NCBI GenBank assembly: GCA_016707605.1
Contig: JADJHJ010000016.1
Coordinates: 1 to 64,000 of the forward strand
DNA length: 64,000 bases
Origin: Candidatus Promineofilum glycogenicum
GTDB lineage: Bacteria > Chloroflexota > Anaerolineae > Promineifilales > Promineifilaceae
Reading direction: 5' to 3'
Shown one piece after another: positions 25,306-33,509 of the stretch. The notes beneath the pieces were generated by a model. The model did no database searches. It was not told the origin of the DNA and worked only from the letters and a program-made list of their open reading frames with translations. Each line of letters starts with the position of its first letter. Positions within the stretch are counted from its first letter, which is position 1. The position numbers and the translations under genes are program-made.

Positions 25306-25358
25306 AAGATAGCAGATTGCCCAGTATTTGTCAAGATATTGCAACGATTTTAAGTTGC
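25306..25358 (-). promoter_or_regulatory. crtB promoter with upstream inverted repeat
   Basis: On the minus strand, TTGACA (25334-25329), a 17-nt spacer and TATCTT (25311-25306) form a strong promoter. Seven bases upstream of the -35 box lies GCAAC-N8-GTTGC (25341-25358), a candidate operator for a carotenoid regulator. The regulator is not in the window. Confidence 0.65.
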
Positions 25359-25521
25359 TGTTTTGGGCCAGGACTGCTAATGGTACGAAACGCGCTACCC
25401 TTTGCGCCAGCCAATCAGGCTGCGGAATCATAGCGCCATTGCGTGGGGCAAGCGAGAGCAATTCCTCCCTCAGTTTCAACTTGTCGTCCCCGCCAAAACA
25501 GCCAGGCGGGCCAACCCTCGC

Positions 25522-25953
25522 TTACCAACCGGCCACGTCATCCTCGCCCATGATGTCGGTCAGGGAGACGCGCACCAGCAGCTCGCCGGCCACGGCGTTG
25601 CGATTGCCGTAGGCTTCGGCCTGGGCCGCGCCCATGTAGCGGGCGGCAATGCGCGTGGCCCAGTGGCGCAGTTCGTCGAGGTTGTCGCTGAAGTCGGCCA
25701 GGCCGTCGAGCTTGACGTAGGCGAAGGGCGGGGCCTCGTCGTCGACGCACAGCGACAGCCGCGGGTCGTGGCTCAGGTTGCGGGCCTTGACCGAGGCGTG
25801 CCAGGTGGTGAAGACGAGTTGTTCGCCGTCGCGCTCGAACCAGATGGGCACGACGTGGGGGCGGCCGTCGGGCCGGACGGTGGCCAGCTTGGCCGGGCGG
25901 GGCCGGGAGAGCAGGAACTCCCAGCATTCGGCGCGAGACATCTTTTTAGCCAT
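25522..25953 (-). CDS. PPOX-class FMN/F420-binding split-barrel protein
   Basis: A 143-residue protein of the pyridoxamine-phosphate-oxidase-like split barrel. It shows the N-terminal RPRPAKLATVRPDGRPHVVP and WFERDGEQLVFTTW, then KARNLSHDPRLSLCVDDEAP, typical of F420-dependent or FMN-binding PPOX proteins of actinobacteria and Chloroflexota. Substrate unknown. There is one LLM-type oxidoreductase (28526-29554) nearby, another family that often uses F420, but cofactor choice cannot be settled from sequence. The stop is next to a GC-rich spacer; a family G repeat lies before its start. Confidence 0.8.
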   Translation of the reverse strand: MAKKMSRAECWEFLLSRPRPAKLATVRPDGRPHVVPIWFERDGEQLVFTTWHASVKARNLSHDPRLSLCVDDEAPPFAYVKLDGLADFSDNLDELRHWATRIAARYMGAAQAEAYGNRNAVAGELLVRVSLTDIMGEDDVAGW

Positions 25954-25967
25954 GATCCTCCTTCAGG

Positions 25968-26066
25968 CTGAGTCCGCATCTTCAGATGCGCCGCCGCTCT
26001 ACCATTGCTGAGTCCGCATCCTCAGATGCGGACCGGGCGAGGCGCATCTGAGGATGCGCACTCCGC
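25968..26066. repeat. Repeat family G, one and a half copies
   Basis: GAGTCCGCATCTTCAGATGC, then GAGTCCGCATCCTCAGATGC GGAC and the inverted GCGCATCTGAGGATGCGCAC TCCGCGG. Closely matches 2414-2478. It fills the gap between two minus-strand genes. Confidence 0.75.
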
Positions 26067-26074
26067 GGTAGGCG

Positions 26075-26584
26075 TCAATCGAGCAAGAGCGCCATCACAA
26101 GATCGTCCATATACTCGCCGTCGCGGTGGATGGAACGCCGCCGCCGGCCTTCGACGACGAAGCCGCACGACTCATAGAGCCGGATGGCGTTGCTGTTGCG
26201 GACGAAGACGTTGAGTTCGATGCGCGTCACGACGCCGCCGGCCCGCGCCCAGTCGATGGCGTACTCCATCAGCCGCCGGCCGACGCCTTGCCCGCGGTGC
26301 TCGCGCCCCACGGTGATGCCCAGTGTGGCCGCGTGGCGCACGTTGCGCCGCTTGCCCCCTTGCAGCGTCAACTGGCCGACGATGCGGCCGTCGTCCTCGG
26401 CCACCAGGAAGAGGCTGTTGGTGGCGCGGTTCATCTCGCTGATCATCCGCGCCTCGCTCTCCGTCGTCGGGTTGAACTCCTCGGCCAGGGTAATCAGGCT
26501 GACCCCCGGCTCGGCAAAGACGCGGCGGGCGTAGGTGATGATCTGGGCCGCGTCTTCCGGGCGCGCGGGGCGGATGGTGATCAT
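26075..26584 (-). CDS. GNAT-family N-acetyltransferase
   Basis: A single GNAT domain of 169 residues. The acetyl-CoA loop is GITVGREHRGQGVGRRLM (residues about 95-112), preceded by VGQLTLQGGKRR and followed by IELNVFVRNSNAIRLYESCG with the late conserved Tyr and the beta-strand GFVVEGRRRR. The layout resembles RimI/RimJ-like and diamine or amino-acid acetyltransferases. The substrate cannot be named. It stands alone between repeat elements G and C. Confidence 0.87.
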   Translation of the reverse strand: MITIRPARPEDAAQIITYARRVFAEPGVSLITLAEEFNPTTESEARMISEMNRATNSLFLVAEDDGRIVGQLTLQGGKRRNVRHAATLGITVGREHRGQGVGRRLMEYAIDWARAGGVVTRIELNVFVRNSNAIRLYESCGFVVEGRRRRSIHRDGEYMDDLVMALLLD

Positions 26585-26640
26585 AGGGTTGGTGCTCTGC
26601 GACTCATGAGAGGTCTTGGGATCATACTGTAAAGATTAGC

Positions 26641-26727
26641 TCACGCAAAGGCGCTAAGGGGCAAAGGCGCAAAGAAAGATCAAGATTTCTTCTTTGCGCC
26701 TTTCTTTGCGCCTTTGCGTGAGCTCTT
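26641..26727. repeat. Palindromic repeat family C (CTCACGCAAAG type)
   Basis: GCTCACGCAAAGGCGCTAAG and CTTTGCGCCTTTGCGTGAGC form the arms, each made of about three GGCGCAAAG-like 9-mers. It ends 2 nt before the elp3 stop codon on the minus strand. Relatives are at 24125-24232 and 58325-58414. Confidence 0.85.
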
Positions 26728-26728
26728 C

Positions 26729-28436
26729 TTACTCAAGCGCAAGAGTCATGTACAGCCCATCGGGCGCGAAGCCGAGGCGGCGGTAGTACTCCCGCGTGCC
26801 GACGGCGCTGATGACGGCCAGGCGCGGGTAGCCGGCGGCGCGGGCGATGGCCTTGGCCCGCTCGACCAGCGCCGCGCCCAGGCCGGTGTGCTGCGCCTCG
26901 CCGCGGCTGTCCTCGCCGGGGTCGAGCGCCGGGCCGTAGACGTGGACTTCGCGGATCATGGCGCAGCCGGCCAGTTCGGGGAAGGGGTGGGGCGGGTCGT
27001 CCGGCTTGGCCCCTACCGAAGAAGAAGACCCGCTCCCAACCTCTGCCGAAGGGAGAGGGGTAGGTAGCGAGAGGCGCAGGAAGGCGGCCAGCCGGTCGGC
27101 GGTTGGGAAACCGCTCTCGGTCTCAAAGCTCAGGAAGTGCTCGGTCGTGGCGTCGGTGGCGTAGGTCAGGTCGCGCAGGGCCAGGGCGTCGGGCGGCACG
27201 GGGTCGCGGCGGATCTCGCGGCAGCGGATGCAGCGGCAGGGTGTCTCCGCTTCGCGTAGTCGTTCTTGCGCCAATTGGCGCAAATTGGCCTTCTTATTGC
27301 CGGCGACGACGTTGGTCGTCGGGAAGTCGCGCACGACGCGGGTCAGGCGGGCGTAGCGCGGCGTCTGCGCCTTGCAGTGGGCCAGCAGCGTCACCAACTC
27401 CTCTTCGGTGTAGGGCGTGTACTCGCCGCGCAGCCAGTAATCGTGCAATTCGGCGTTGGGCAGCAACATGCAGGGGTAGATCTTCAGTTCGTCGGGGCGG
27501 ATAGCCGGGTCGTCCCACAGGCGGGCGTAGTCGGCGGCGTCGCCATCGGGCGTCGCCCCCAGCAGGTTGGCCATCCAGTGGCCGTGAATCTTGAAGCCGG
27601 CCAGCCGCAGCAGGCGGAAGGCGTCGCGCGTGGCCTGCGACGTCGTGGCCGCGGGCGTTCAGGGCCAGCACGCGCTCGTCGAGGCTCTGGATGCCGACCT
27701 GCACCTTGGTGACGCCCAGGGTTCGGAACCAGCGCAGTTCGTCGGCGTCGATGTGGTCTTGCCGCGTCTCGACGACGAGGCCGACGTTGCGGCGGCGGCC
27801 GACGGCGTTGGCCGCCTGCGCCTCGGCCAGCGTGGCCGACTCGAAACCGTTGAGCGCGTCGAAGCAGCGTTTGATGAACCACGCCTGATAGTCGCGCCGG
27901 TAGCTCGACCACGTGCCGCCCAGCACCAGCAACTCGACCTTGCCCGTCGGGTGGCCGATGTTCTCCAGCGCCCGCAGGCGGGAGGCGGTCTGGGCGAACG
28001 GGTCGAAGGCGTGGCGCTCGGCCCGTTGCGCGCCCGGCTCGTCGTGGAGGTAGCTCTTGGGCATGCGCGCGTCGGTGGGGCAGAAGACGCAGCGGCCGGG
28101 GCAGGGGTAGGGCTTGGTCAGCACGGTGACGACGGCCACGCCGGCCTGGGTGCGCATCGGCTTCATCTGGAGATGGGTGCGCAGGTCGGGGTCGAACGTC
28201 AGCCGGCCGGCGGCGCACAGGCGCTCGTAGGCGTCGAGCACCTGGCTCTTGGACAGCCACGGCAGGCCGCGCCGGGCATAGGCGCGGACGGTGGCGTTAT
28301 AGCCGCGGCTGGTCAGCGGGCGCAGGGCGGCCAGTTCGTCGATGAGGGCGATGAACAGCGCTTCGCGGCCGTCGAGGTCAACCGGCTCGTTGCGGGCCAG
28401 CCATTGGGCCTCGCGACTCACGTTACTATCGACCAT
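26729..28436 (-). CDS. elp3: Elp3-type radical SAM/GNAT tRNA-modifying enzyme, one frameshift, repeat-derived insert
   Basis: Elp3 acts on wobble uridine 34 of tRNA using acetyl-CoA and S-adenosylmethionine. The radical SAM cysteines are in KPYPCPGRCVFCPTDARMPK, followed by LVLGGTWSSYRRDYQAWF and VGIQSLDERVLALNARGHD. Near 27635 one extra base shifts the frame; removing it gives VAATRDAFRLLRLAGFKIHG and continues into the second half. The C-terminal GNAT domain includes HTGLGAALVERAKAIARAAG and GTREYYRRLGFAPDG. Just before the GNAT core, about 22 residues (TPLPSAEVGSGSSSSVGAK) are encoded by a family J repeat read in frame. ATG 28436 is chosen. Confidence 0.87.
27009..27064. repeat. Family J repeat read in frame inside elp3
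   Basis: GCTCCCAACCTCTGCCGAAG and GGAGAGGGGTAGG match the other J copies at 5324-5420 and 38773-38822. The frame of elp3 stays open through it and the conserved Elp3 sequence resumes on both sides. Confidence 0.6.
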
Positions 28437-28450
28437 GATACCCAGAATAT

Positions 28451-28520
28451 AAACCACAGATTACACAGATTTCACAGATTAGAAGACGTAATCTGTGAAA
28501 TCTGTGTAATCTGTGGTTTC
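28451..28520. repeat. Palindromic repeat family A
   Basis: AAACCACAGATTACACAG to CTGTGTAATCTGTGGTTT. It lies between the elp3 start and the LLM gene stop (5 nt away, minus strand). Confidence 0.88.
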
Positions 28521-28525
28521 TTTCT

Positions 28526-29554
28526 TCACTCCGCCATCAATTCTACCATAGCCCGCAACGTCTCCACGTCGAACACGGTCATGTTGAGCGTCGTCACCGG
28601 GCTGTTGCGCCACAGGGCCAGGCGCTCGCGGACGCGCTCGCGCGGGCCGACGAGGGCCACGGCGTCGATCAGTTCGGCCGGCACGCGGGCCATGGCCCCG
28701 CCCTTGTCGCCGGACAGATAAAGGTTCTGAATCTCCGTCGCCGCGTCCTCAAAGCCGTAGCGCACGGCCAGGTCGTAGTAGAAGTTCTTGCCCCGCGCGC
28801 CCATGCCGCCGACGTAGAGGGCCAGCATCGGCCGCAGCATGTTGTAGGCGATGTCGAGGTTGTCGTTGATGACCACCGAGACGGTCGGGGCGATGTCGAA
28901 CTGCTCGATGCTCTTGCCCGCCTTGGCCAGCCCGGCGTCGACGTGGGGCTTGAAGACGGCGTCGTAGCGCTCCGGGGCGAAGAAGATGGGCAGCCAGCCG
29001 TCGGCGATCTCGGCCGCCAGTTCGACGTTCTTGGGGCCGATGGCCGCCAGGTAGATGGGAATGTTGGGGTCGGCCTTCAGCGTGCTCTTCAGCGGCTTGC
29101 CCAGGCCGGTGGCGTCGTCGCCGCGGTAGGGGATCTGGTAGTGGCGGCCCTCGAAGGTCAAGGGGGCCTCGCGGCCAAAGATGGCGCGGACGATGCTGAC
29201 GTACTCGCGCGTGCGGGCCAGCGGTTGGGCGTAGCTGACGCCGTGCCAGCCCTCGACCACCTGCGGCCCGGAGAGGCCCAGGCCCATCAGGAAGCGGCCG
29301 CCGGAGAGCTGGTTCAGCGTCATGGCCGTCATGGCCGCGTTGGCCGGGGTGCGGCCGGGCATCTGCATGATGGCCGTGCCCAGGTGGATGCGCGTCGTCA
29401 GCGCCCCCAGCCAGGCCAGCGGCGAGACGGCGTCGGAGCCGTAGGCCTCGGCCGTCCACACGGAGTGGACGCCCAGCCGGTCGGCCTCCTGGACGAGTTC
29501 GATGGGTAGTTGCATTTGGCCGGCGGCGTAGCCGAGCATGAGACCTAGGCGCAT
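28526..29554 (-). CDS. LLM-class flavin/F420-dependent oxidoreductase
   Basis: A luciferase-like monooxygenase-fold protein of 342 residues (TIM barrel). It shows MRLGLMLGYAAGQMQLPIEL, VWTAEAYGSDAVSPLAWLG, RIHLGTAIMQMPGRTPA and LSGGRFLMGLGLSGPQVVEG, typical of the F420-dependent LLM group. Reaction and substrate are unknown. Start ATG 29554 is chosen because the longer open frame upstream lacks the conserved N-terminus. Conserved ring residues needed to separate FMN from F420 use cannot be judged by eye. The PPOX protein at 25522-25953 is another potential F420 user. Confidence 0.87.
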   Translation of the reverse strand: MRLGLMLGYAAGQMQLPIELVQEADRLGVHSVWTAEAYGSDAVSPLAWLGALTTRIHLGTAIMQMPGRTPANAAMTAMTLNQLSGGRFLMGLGLSGPQVVEGWHGVSYAQPLARTREYVSIVRAIFGREAPLTFEGRHYQIPYRGDDATGLGKPLKSTLKADPNIPIYLAAIGPKNVELAAEIADGWLPIFFAPERYDAVFKPHVDAGLAKAGKSIEQFDIAPTVSVVINDNLDIAYNMLRPMLALYVGGMGARGKNFYYDLAVRYGFEDAATEIQNLYLSGDKGGAMARVPAELIDAVALVGPRERVRERLALWRNSPVTTLNMTVFDVETLRAMVELMAE

Positions 29555-29606
29555 GGGGTTTACCTCTCTACGGACATATACTGAGTGAAGCCATCTGGTT
29601 TGGGTG

Positions 29607-30011
29607 CTACTTCTTGTAGGGTAAGAACTCCATCTCGACGGCGTCTTTGAGTGCTGCCATCTCCGGGTCTTTGTGGACGAGAATAGCCTGGTGTTGGACA
29701 GCAAAGGCGGCGATCAGGGCATCGGCGAGGGATAACCGGTGCGCCGCTTTCAGGCGACCGGCGGTTAGCAGTGTCGGTTCGTCTACGCTCCAAAGTATTT
29801 CCTTCGGCAGTTGTTTGAGCAGAGCATACCGCTGGTCGGCTACATCCTCCGTCTGCTCCTGAAGAGTAATGTAATAGGTTTCCAGCAGGGCCAGAAACGG
29901 GAACAGCACCTCTTCGCGCCGCAGCAGTGTTTCCACGCGTTGTGCGCCCTCTTCGTCCTCCAGCAGGGTCAGGATGGCCGACGTATCAAGCAGGTATGGG
30001 GTTTTGCTCAC
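29607..30011 (-). CDS. VapC-type PIN-domain toxin
   Basis: A 134-residue PIN-domain ribonuclease. The metal-binding acids are visible: Asp in YLLDTSAILTLL, Glu in FLALLETYY, Asp in LSLADALIAAFA and Asp in ILVHKDPEMAAL. PIN toxins cleave RNA, often tRNA, until neutralised by the cognate antitoxin. The GTG start at 30011 lies inside the antitoxin gene (26-bp overlap), so translation is probably coupled. Length and motif order are normal and nothing is missing. Confidence 0.9.
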   Translation of the reverse strand: MSKTPYLLDTSAILTLLEDEEGAQRVETLLRREEVLFPFLALLETYYITLQEQTEDVADQRYALLKQLPKEILWSVDEPTLLTAGRLKAAHRLSLADALIAAFAVQHQAILVHKDPEMAALKDAVEMEFLPYKK

Positions 30012-30231
30012 GCTGCCTGTCCTCCCGACGCGATTCGATGAGCCGCTCGGTGAGTCGCTCCCCCTTGGCCGAGCCGCGCAGGAACTTGATCGGGTCGGCC
30101 GGTATGGGGATCACCTTGATAACACGGCCGTCGTCGATCCACTCCAGATAGTCGCCGCCCTTAATCTGGTAGCGTTCGCGAATGATGGCCGGGACAACTG
30201 TCTGCGATCTCTTAGTCAGTGTCGTTCTCAT
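29986..30231 (-). CDS. AbrB/MazE-type antitoxin
   Basis: A small swapped-hairpin AbrB DNA-binding domain (MRTTLTKRSQTVVPAIIRER, YQIKGGDYLEW, RVIKVIPI) followed by a charged C-terminal tail that should wrap the toxin. ATG 30231 is chosen with GAGG 8 nt upstream; a GTG at 30240 is the alternative. It is the first gene of the antitoxin-toxin pair, and such antitoxins usually repress their own promoter. The promoter and short palindromes lie directly upstream at 30251-30279. Confidence 0.88.
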   Translation of the reverse strand: MRTTLTKRSQTVVPAIIRERYQIKGGDYLEWIDDGRVIKVIPIPADPIKFLRGSAKGERLTERLIESRREDRQREQNPIPA

Positions 30232-30250
30232 GTCGCGCACCTCATTCTCA

Positions 30251-30279
30251 ATTGTACAAGGCTAATGAGATACTTACAA
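30251..30279 (-). promoter_or_regulatory. Promoter/operator of the AbrB-VapC pair
   Basis: On the minus strand TTGTAA (30279-30274), 17 nt, then TACAAT (30256-30251). The -10 box is part of TTGTACAA, an 8-bp palindrome that could be the autoregulatory site. The stretch is much more AT-rich than its surroundings. Confidence 0.55.
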
Positions 30280-30314
30280 GTCAAACCGCTGTAATGAATT
30301 GCGGCATGGCTTGG

Positions 30315-31580
30315 TTATGAATTTTCAATTACACCAACGCTCTGCATAGCGGCAACCAGCAGAGGCTGCTGAACCGCCCGTGCGTCCAGCGCGCTCGCGC
30401 CAAGAAAGGCGACGAACCGCTCAAACCCCCGCGCCAGCGCCGCGGCAAACGCCTCGTCCTGGCCCAGCGCCTCCTCTTCCAGCCACAAACCCAGGATGAC
30501 AAGCGTGTTGGTCGCCCGGTCAAGCTTGCTATCGAAGCGGCCGACGAGCCGGTCGCCCCACAGGATGGGCAGCACGTAGTAGCCAAACTTGCGCTGCTCG
30601 ACCGGCTTGTAGACCTCCCACACGTAGTCGAAGCCGAACAACACTTTGGCCCGGCCGCGGGCGCTGACGGGATCGAGCGGCGAAAGGAAGACGACCTCTT
30701 CGGTCGTCGTCGTTGCCAGTGGCGCCCACGCCGCCGGCACGCGCCCAGCGCTCAACTCGGCCAACGCCGCGGCGTCGCTACCGAGGGCGTGGTGCAGCGC
30801 TTTCCAACCTTCAACCCGCACCTCGATGATCTCGCCGTCGGCCAGCATCGCCGCCAGCAGTCGCTTCGCGGCGCGATCCGGCTCGCCGCGTTGCCACGTC
30901 TCGCTCGTCCGTTTGATCCGCGCCAGGCCGGAGAAGGCGATCTCCTTCTTGATCAGGAAGCGATCGGCCTCGTCTTCGTCGCTCTCATAGATGAGATGCG
31001 ACGGGGCGACAGTTTCCGTGAGGGCGTAGACGCGCTCGAACTTCTCGCGGTGGTGGGTCATCACCTCGCCGGTGCGCCACAGGTAGTAGAGGGCCAGGGA
31101 GCTATCCTTACGGCCGCGGTAGCTCTGCGTTCGGGTGCGCGTGGCCATCTGGAAGTCGCGGTTGCTGACCGTGCCGCGCTCGCGCAAGATGGCCCGCATT
31201 TCGACGATGGCTTCGGCGTGGTCGCGGCCCATGCCGGCAATGCGCGAATCGCCCGCCTCACCGTCGCGCTCGCGGCGCATGACCACGCGCCAGTGGGGCA
31301 GTTCGTCCATCGGCCGCACAGCCAGCCAGCCGCCCCAGTCGAAAAAGTGGCGCTGGCCGTAGGTGGCTTCCTCCCACCCGCCGGGCGAATAGTCCAGCAC
31401 ACGGCTGTGGAGTTGGATGTCCTGGCTGCGGGCGACGATTTGCAGCGGGTCGAGTTGCAGGTATTCGATCTGGCGCATGGCCGCGGCCGTGCCCTCGCTG
31501 CCCTGCCAACGGCGGCCGGGCCACAAGCCTTGCTTGCCCAGAATGAAGCGCCGGGCGGTGTCAATGTCAATTGTCAGCAT
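30315..31580 (-). CDS. AlkZ/YcaQ-like winged-helix DNA glycosylase
   Basis: A 421-residue protein of the HTH_42/AlkZ family, which excises alkylated bases or unhooks interstrand crosslinks. It has tandem winged-helix elements and the QxD catalytic motif in YLQLDPLQIVARS (about residue 42). Other family marks are SRVLDYSPGGWEE, RRHFFDWGGWL-like, RGTVSNRDFQM, VVFLSPLDPVSARGRAKVLF and FGYYVLPILWGDRLVGRFD. The last of these is the beta-barrel part typical of the family. It stops 3 nt upstream of nothing else on this strand; the DinB-like gene ends 4 nt before its start, so the two probably form an operon. Confidence 0.85.
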   Translation of the reverse strand: MLTIDIDTARRFILGKQGLWPGRRWQGSEGTAAAMRQIEYLQLDPLQIVARSQDIQLHSRVLDYSPGGWEEATYGQRHFFDWGGWLAVRPMDELPHWRVVMRRERDGEAGDSRIAGMGRDHAEAIVEMRAILRERGTVSNRDFQMATRTRTQSYRGRKDSSLALYYLWRTGEVMTHHREKFERVYALTETVAPSHLIYESDEDEADRFLIKKEIAFSGLARIKRTSETWQRGEPDRAAKRLLAAMLADGEIIEVRVEGWKALHHALGSDAAALAELSAGRVPAAWAPLATTTTEEVVFLSPLDPVSARGRAKVLFGFDYVWEVYKPVEQRKFGYYVLPILWGDRLVGRFDSKLDRATNTLVILGLWLEEEALGQDEAFAAALARGFERFVAFLGASALDARAVQQPLLVAAMQSVGVIENS

Positions 31581-31583
31581 GAC

Positions 31584-32093
31584 CTACTCCTGGGCCGCGT
31601 CGCTTCTGGCTCTGGACACCCAATCTGGGGCCGTGCCTGTCTTGTGCCCCAGATGCAGGCTCAATTGAGCGGCATGTTCCTGGGCGTGGCGCATGGTGTA
31701 GAGCATCAACTCGGCGAAGGGCATCTCGCCGCCCCAGGGAAACACGTAGGGTTGGGCGGCCTTTTCATCGTCCAGCGCCTCCAGCATCGCCCGGCACTGG
31801 CGACGACATTGGCCCAGATAAGTCAGAAGATCATCCTTCGTATATGGCTCGTCCGGCAGCGCGCCGGCGATGAACGGCGCGGGCGGGACGAACCCTTTCC
31901 CGATGCCGGACACGTAGCGGTCGGTCCAGGCCAGCGTGTGATAGACAATGAACCAGAACTCGCCGTACGCCTGCCCGTCCGGGTCATCCCATACCACGTC
32001 GCGCCACAGTTCGTCGGGGCAGGCGCGGATGACGTCGTCGAGCAGGTCGAGGGCGGCCCCGAACTGCTGCCAGATGATCGATCCCCAGTTCAT
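31584..32093 (-). CDS. DinB-family metal-binding four-helix protein
   Basis: A 169-residue DinB/YfiT-like four-helix bundle. Conserved His positions are in FWFIVYHTLAWTDRYV (near residue 52) and MRHAQEHAAQLSLHLG (near residue 145), which are the usual metal ligands. Many DinB-like proteins are thiol S-transferases; which one this is cannot be told. ATG 32093 (MNWGSIIWQQF) is chosen; a longer open frame upstream runs into the tRNA-Glu gene and is not real. It lies directly before the AlkZ-like gene on the same strand, suggesting a stress or damage-related pair. Confidence 0.83.
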   Translation of the reverse strand: MNWGSIIWQQFGAALDLLDDVIRACPDELWRDVVWDDPDGQAYGEFWFIVYHTLAWTDRYVSGIGKGFVPPAPFIAGALPDEPYTKDDLLTYLGQCRRQCRAMLEALDDEKAAQPYVFPWGGEMPFAELMLYTMRHAQEHAAQLSLHLGHKTGTAPDWVSRARSDAAQE

Positions 32094-32174
32094 ACTTACC
32101 TCCAGTCGCCGGCAAAATAAAAAGGATGCAAGACAGCCAGGCATAACACCTACAGTCTCACATCCTAAGAAAGA

Positions 32175-32247
32175 TGCCCTCACGGGGATTCGAACCCCGG
32201 TCTTAGCCTTGAAAGGGCTACGTCCTGGTCCCCTAGACGATGAGGGC
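32175..32247 (-). tRNA. tRNA-Glu (anticodon UUC)
   Basis: A full cloverleaf on the minus strand. The acceptor stem GCCCTCA pairs with TGAGGGC, the anticodon stem-loop is TAGCC-CTTTCAA-GGCTA with anticodon TTC, the T arm is CGGGG-TTCGAAT-CCCCG and the discriminator is A. The 3' CCA is not encoded. Confidence 0.96.
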
Positions 32248-32290
32248 AACGGAGAGAATTCTAACACTAGGGTGGCTGGCGGTCAAACGG

Positions 32291-32473
32291 GGAGAGTCCA
32301 CAGATTACTCAGATTTCACAGATTCAGAAATATGATCCGCAGATTGGGCAGATTAGGCAGATTTTCAGAGAAAGACGATTCCTGTTCTGCGAATCTGCCC
32401 AATCTGCTAAATCTGCGGATAATGCCTATTATCTGCGAAATCGCGGCTGGGGACAGCCGTACGTAATCTGTGG
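32291..32473. repeat. Nested palindrome: family B inside family A, with extra insert
   Basis: The A arms (CCACAGATTACTCAGATT and GTAATCTGTGG) enclose a complete B element (ATGATCCGCAGATTGGGCAG to AATCTGCTAAATCTGCGGAT). The right A arm is itself split by GCGGCTGGGGACAGCCGTAC, a small GGCTG/CAGCC hairpin that replaces three bases. The element ends at the start codon region of the tandem GNAT gene. Confidence 0.85.
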
Positions 32474-33388
32474 ATGAATCTTCTTATGATCCCGTTCGAC
32501 GCTTACGACATCCGCGACTACCGCCCCGACGACGCGGCGGCGCTGTTCGTCGTGGCCGCGGCCATCGAACCGCTGGACGCCGGGCAGATGGTGGCCTGGA
32601 CGGAGGAGCTAGAGGCGCGTGTCGAGGGCGGGACGCGCGTCTGGCTGCTGGCGCGGGGGCGGCGGCTGGCCGGCTACGCCGCCGTGGAATCACTGCCGGG
32701 GCTGCCGGGCGTCTTCGACCTGAGCGGCGGCGTCGTGCCGGCGCGGCGCGGGCGGGGACTGGGCGGACGGCTGCTGGCCCACGTCGCGGCGCAGGCCCCG
32801 GCGTTGGGGGCGCGAGAACTTTCGGCCCGCGTCGAGCGGCTGGAGGACGAGGCGGCCGTCTTCCTGCTGCGGCGCGGCTTTGCCGTCGAGCATGAGGAGT
32901 GCCTGCTGGAGCTATCCGACCTGAGCGCCCTGCCGCCCCTGCCCGACGCGCCGGGCGTGGCCTTCGTTACGCTGCCGCGCCAACAGGCCATCACCGAGTT
33001 CGGCCGCCTCTATGAGCAGAGCTTCGCCGGCCGTCCCTGGTCACAGCCCTACAGCGAGGCCGAAGTGGCGGCGACGTTGGGCCGCGCCGACGACCTGCTC
33101 TTTGCCACGGTCGAGGGCCAGCCGGTGGGTGTGGTCTGGCATGAGCGGCTGCCCGACGGCCGCGGCCGGGTGGAGCCGATCGGCATCGCCGCCGCGCACC
33201 AGGGGCAGGGCCACGGCCGCCGACTGCTGCTGTCCGCGCTACACAGCCTGCGCCAACAGGGGGCCGCGCCGGTGGAGATCGGTCTCTGGCGGACGAACGA
33301 GGTGGCCATGCACCTGTACAAAGGTCTAGGTTTCAGCGAGGTTGCCAACTGGTATTATCTGGCGCGGGAACTGCGGCCTGAAAGCTGA
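32474..33388 (+). CDS. Tandem GNAT-domain acetyltransferase
   Basis: Two GNAT folds in one chain of 304 residues. The first half (10-150) has a degenerate CoA loop, VVPARRGRGLGGRLLAHVA. The second half (155-300) has the better loop IGIAAAHQGQGHGRRLLLSA with the late RTNEVAMHLYKGLGFSEV motif. The layout resembles mycothiol-synthase-like tandem GNATs, but substrate is unknown. ATG 32474 sits at the edge of the repeat; ATG 32486 (MIPFDAYD) is a serious alternative. No clear ribosome-binding site is seen for either, so a leaderless or repeat-derived start is possible. Confidence 0.82.
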   Translation: MNLLMIPFDAYDIRDYRPDDAAALFVVAAAIEPLDAGQMVAWTEELEARVEGGTRVWLLARGRRLAGYAAVESLPGLPGVFDLSGGVVPARRGRGLGGRLLAHVAAQAPALGARELSARVERLEDEAAVFLLRRGFAVEHEECLLELSDLSALPPLPDAPGVAFVTLPRQQAITEFGRLYEQSFAGRPWSQPYSEAEVAATLGRADDLLFATVEGQPVGVVWHERLPDGRGRVEPIGIAAAHQGQGHGRRLLLSALHSLRQQGAAPVEIGLWRTNEVAMHLYKGLGFSEVANWYYLARELRPES

Positions 33389-33509
33389 ATAAGAGGGCCA
33401 AATGTCCCATTGCGATTTGCCCGATTGTCCTTACAATCAGGGCGTCGGGTAGTTGCTGATCCGCCATCCGGCCCCGGCCGGTTGCAAGTTAAAAACGGAG
33501 ACCATTCGT

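Noticed and set aside
25135..25479. Minus-strand ORF of 114 codons overlapping the crtB promoter
   Set aside because: It overlaps crtB out of frame, covers the promoter, and shows no recognisable motif.
32093..32267. Upstream extension of the DinB-like protein
   Set aside because: It runs through the tRNA-Glu gene on the same strand and lacks DinB homology.
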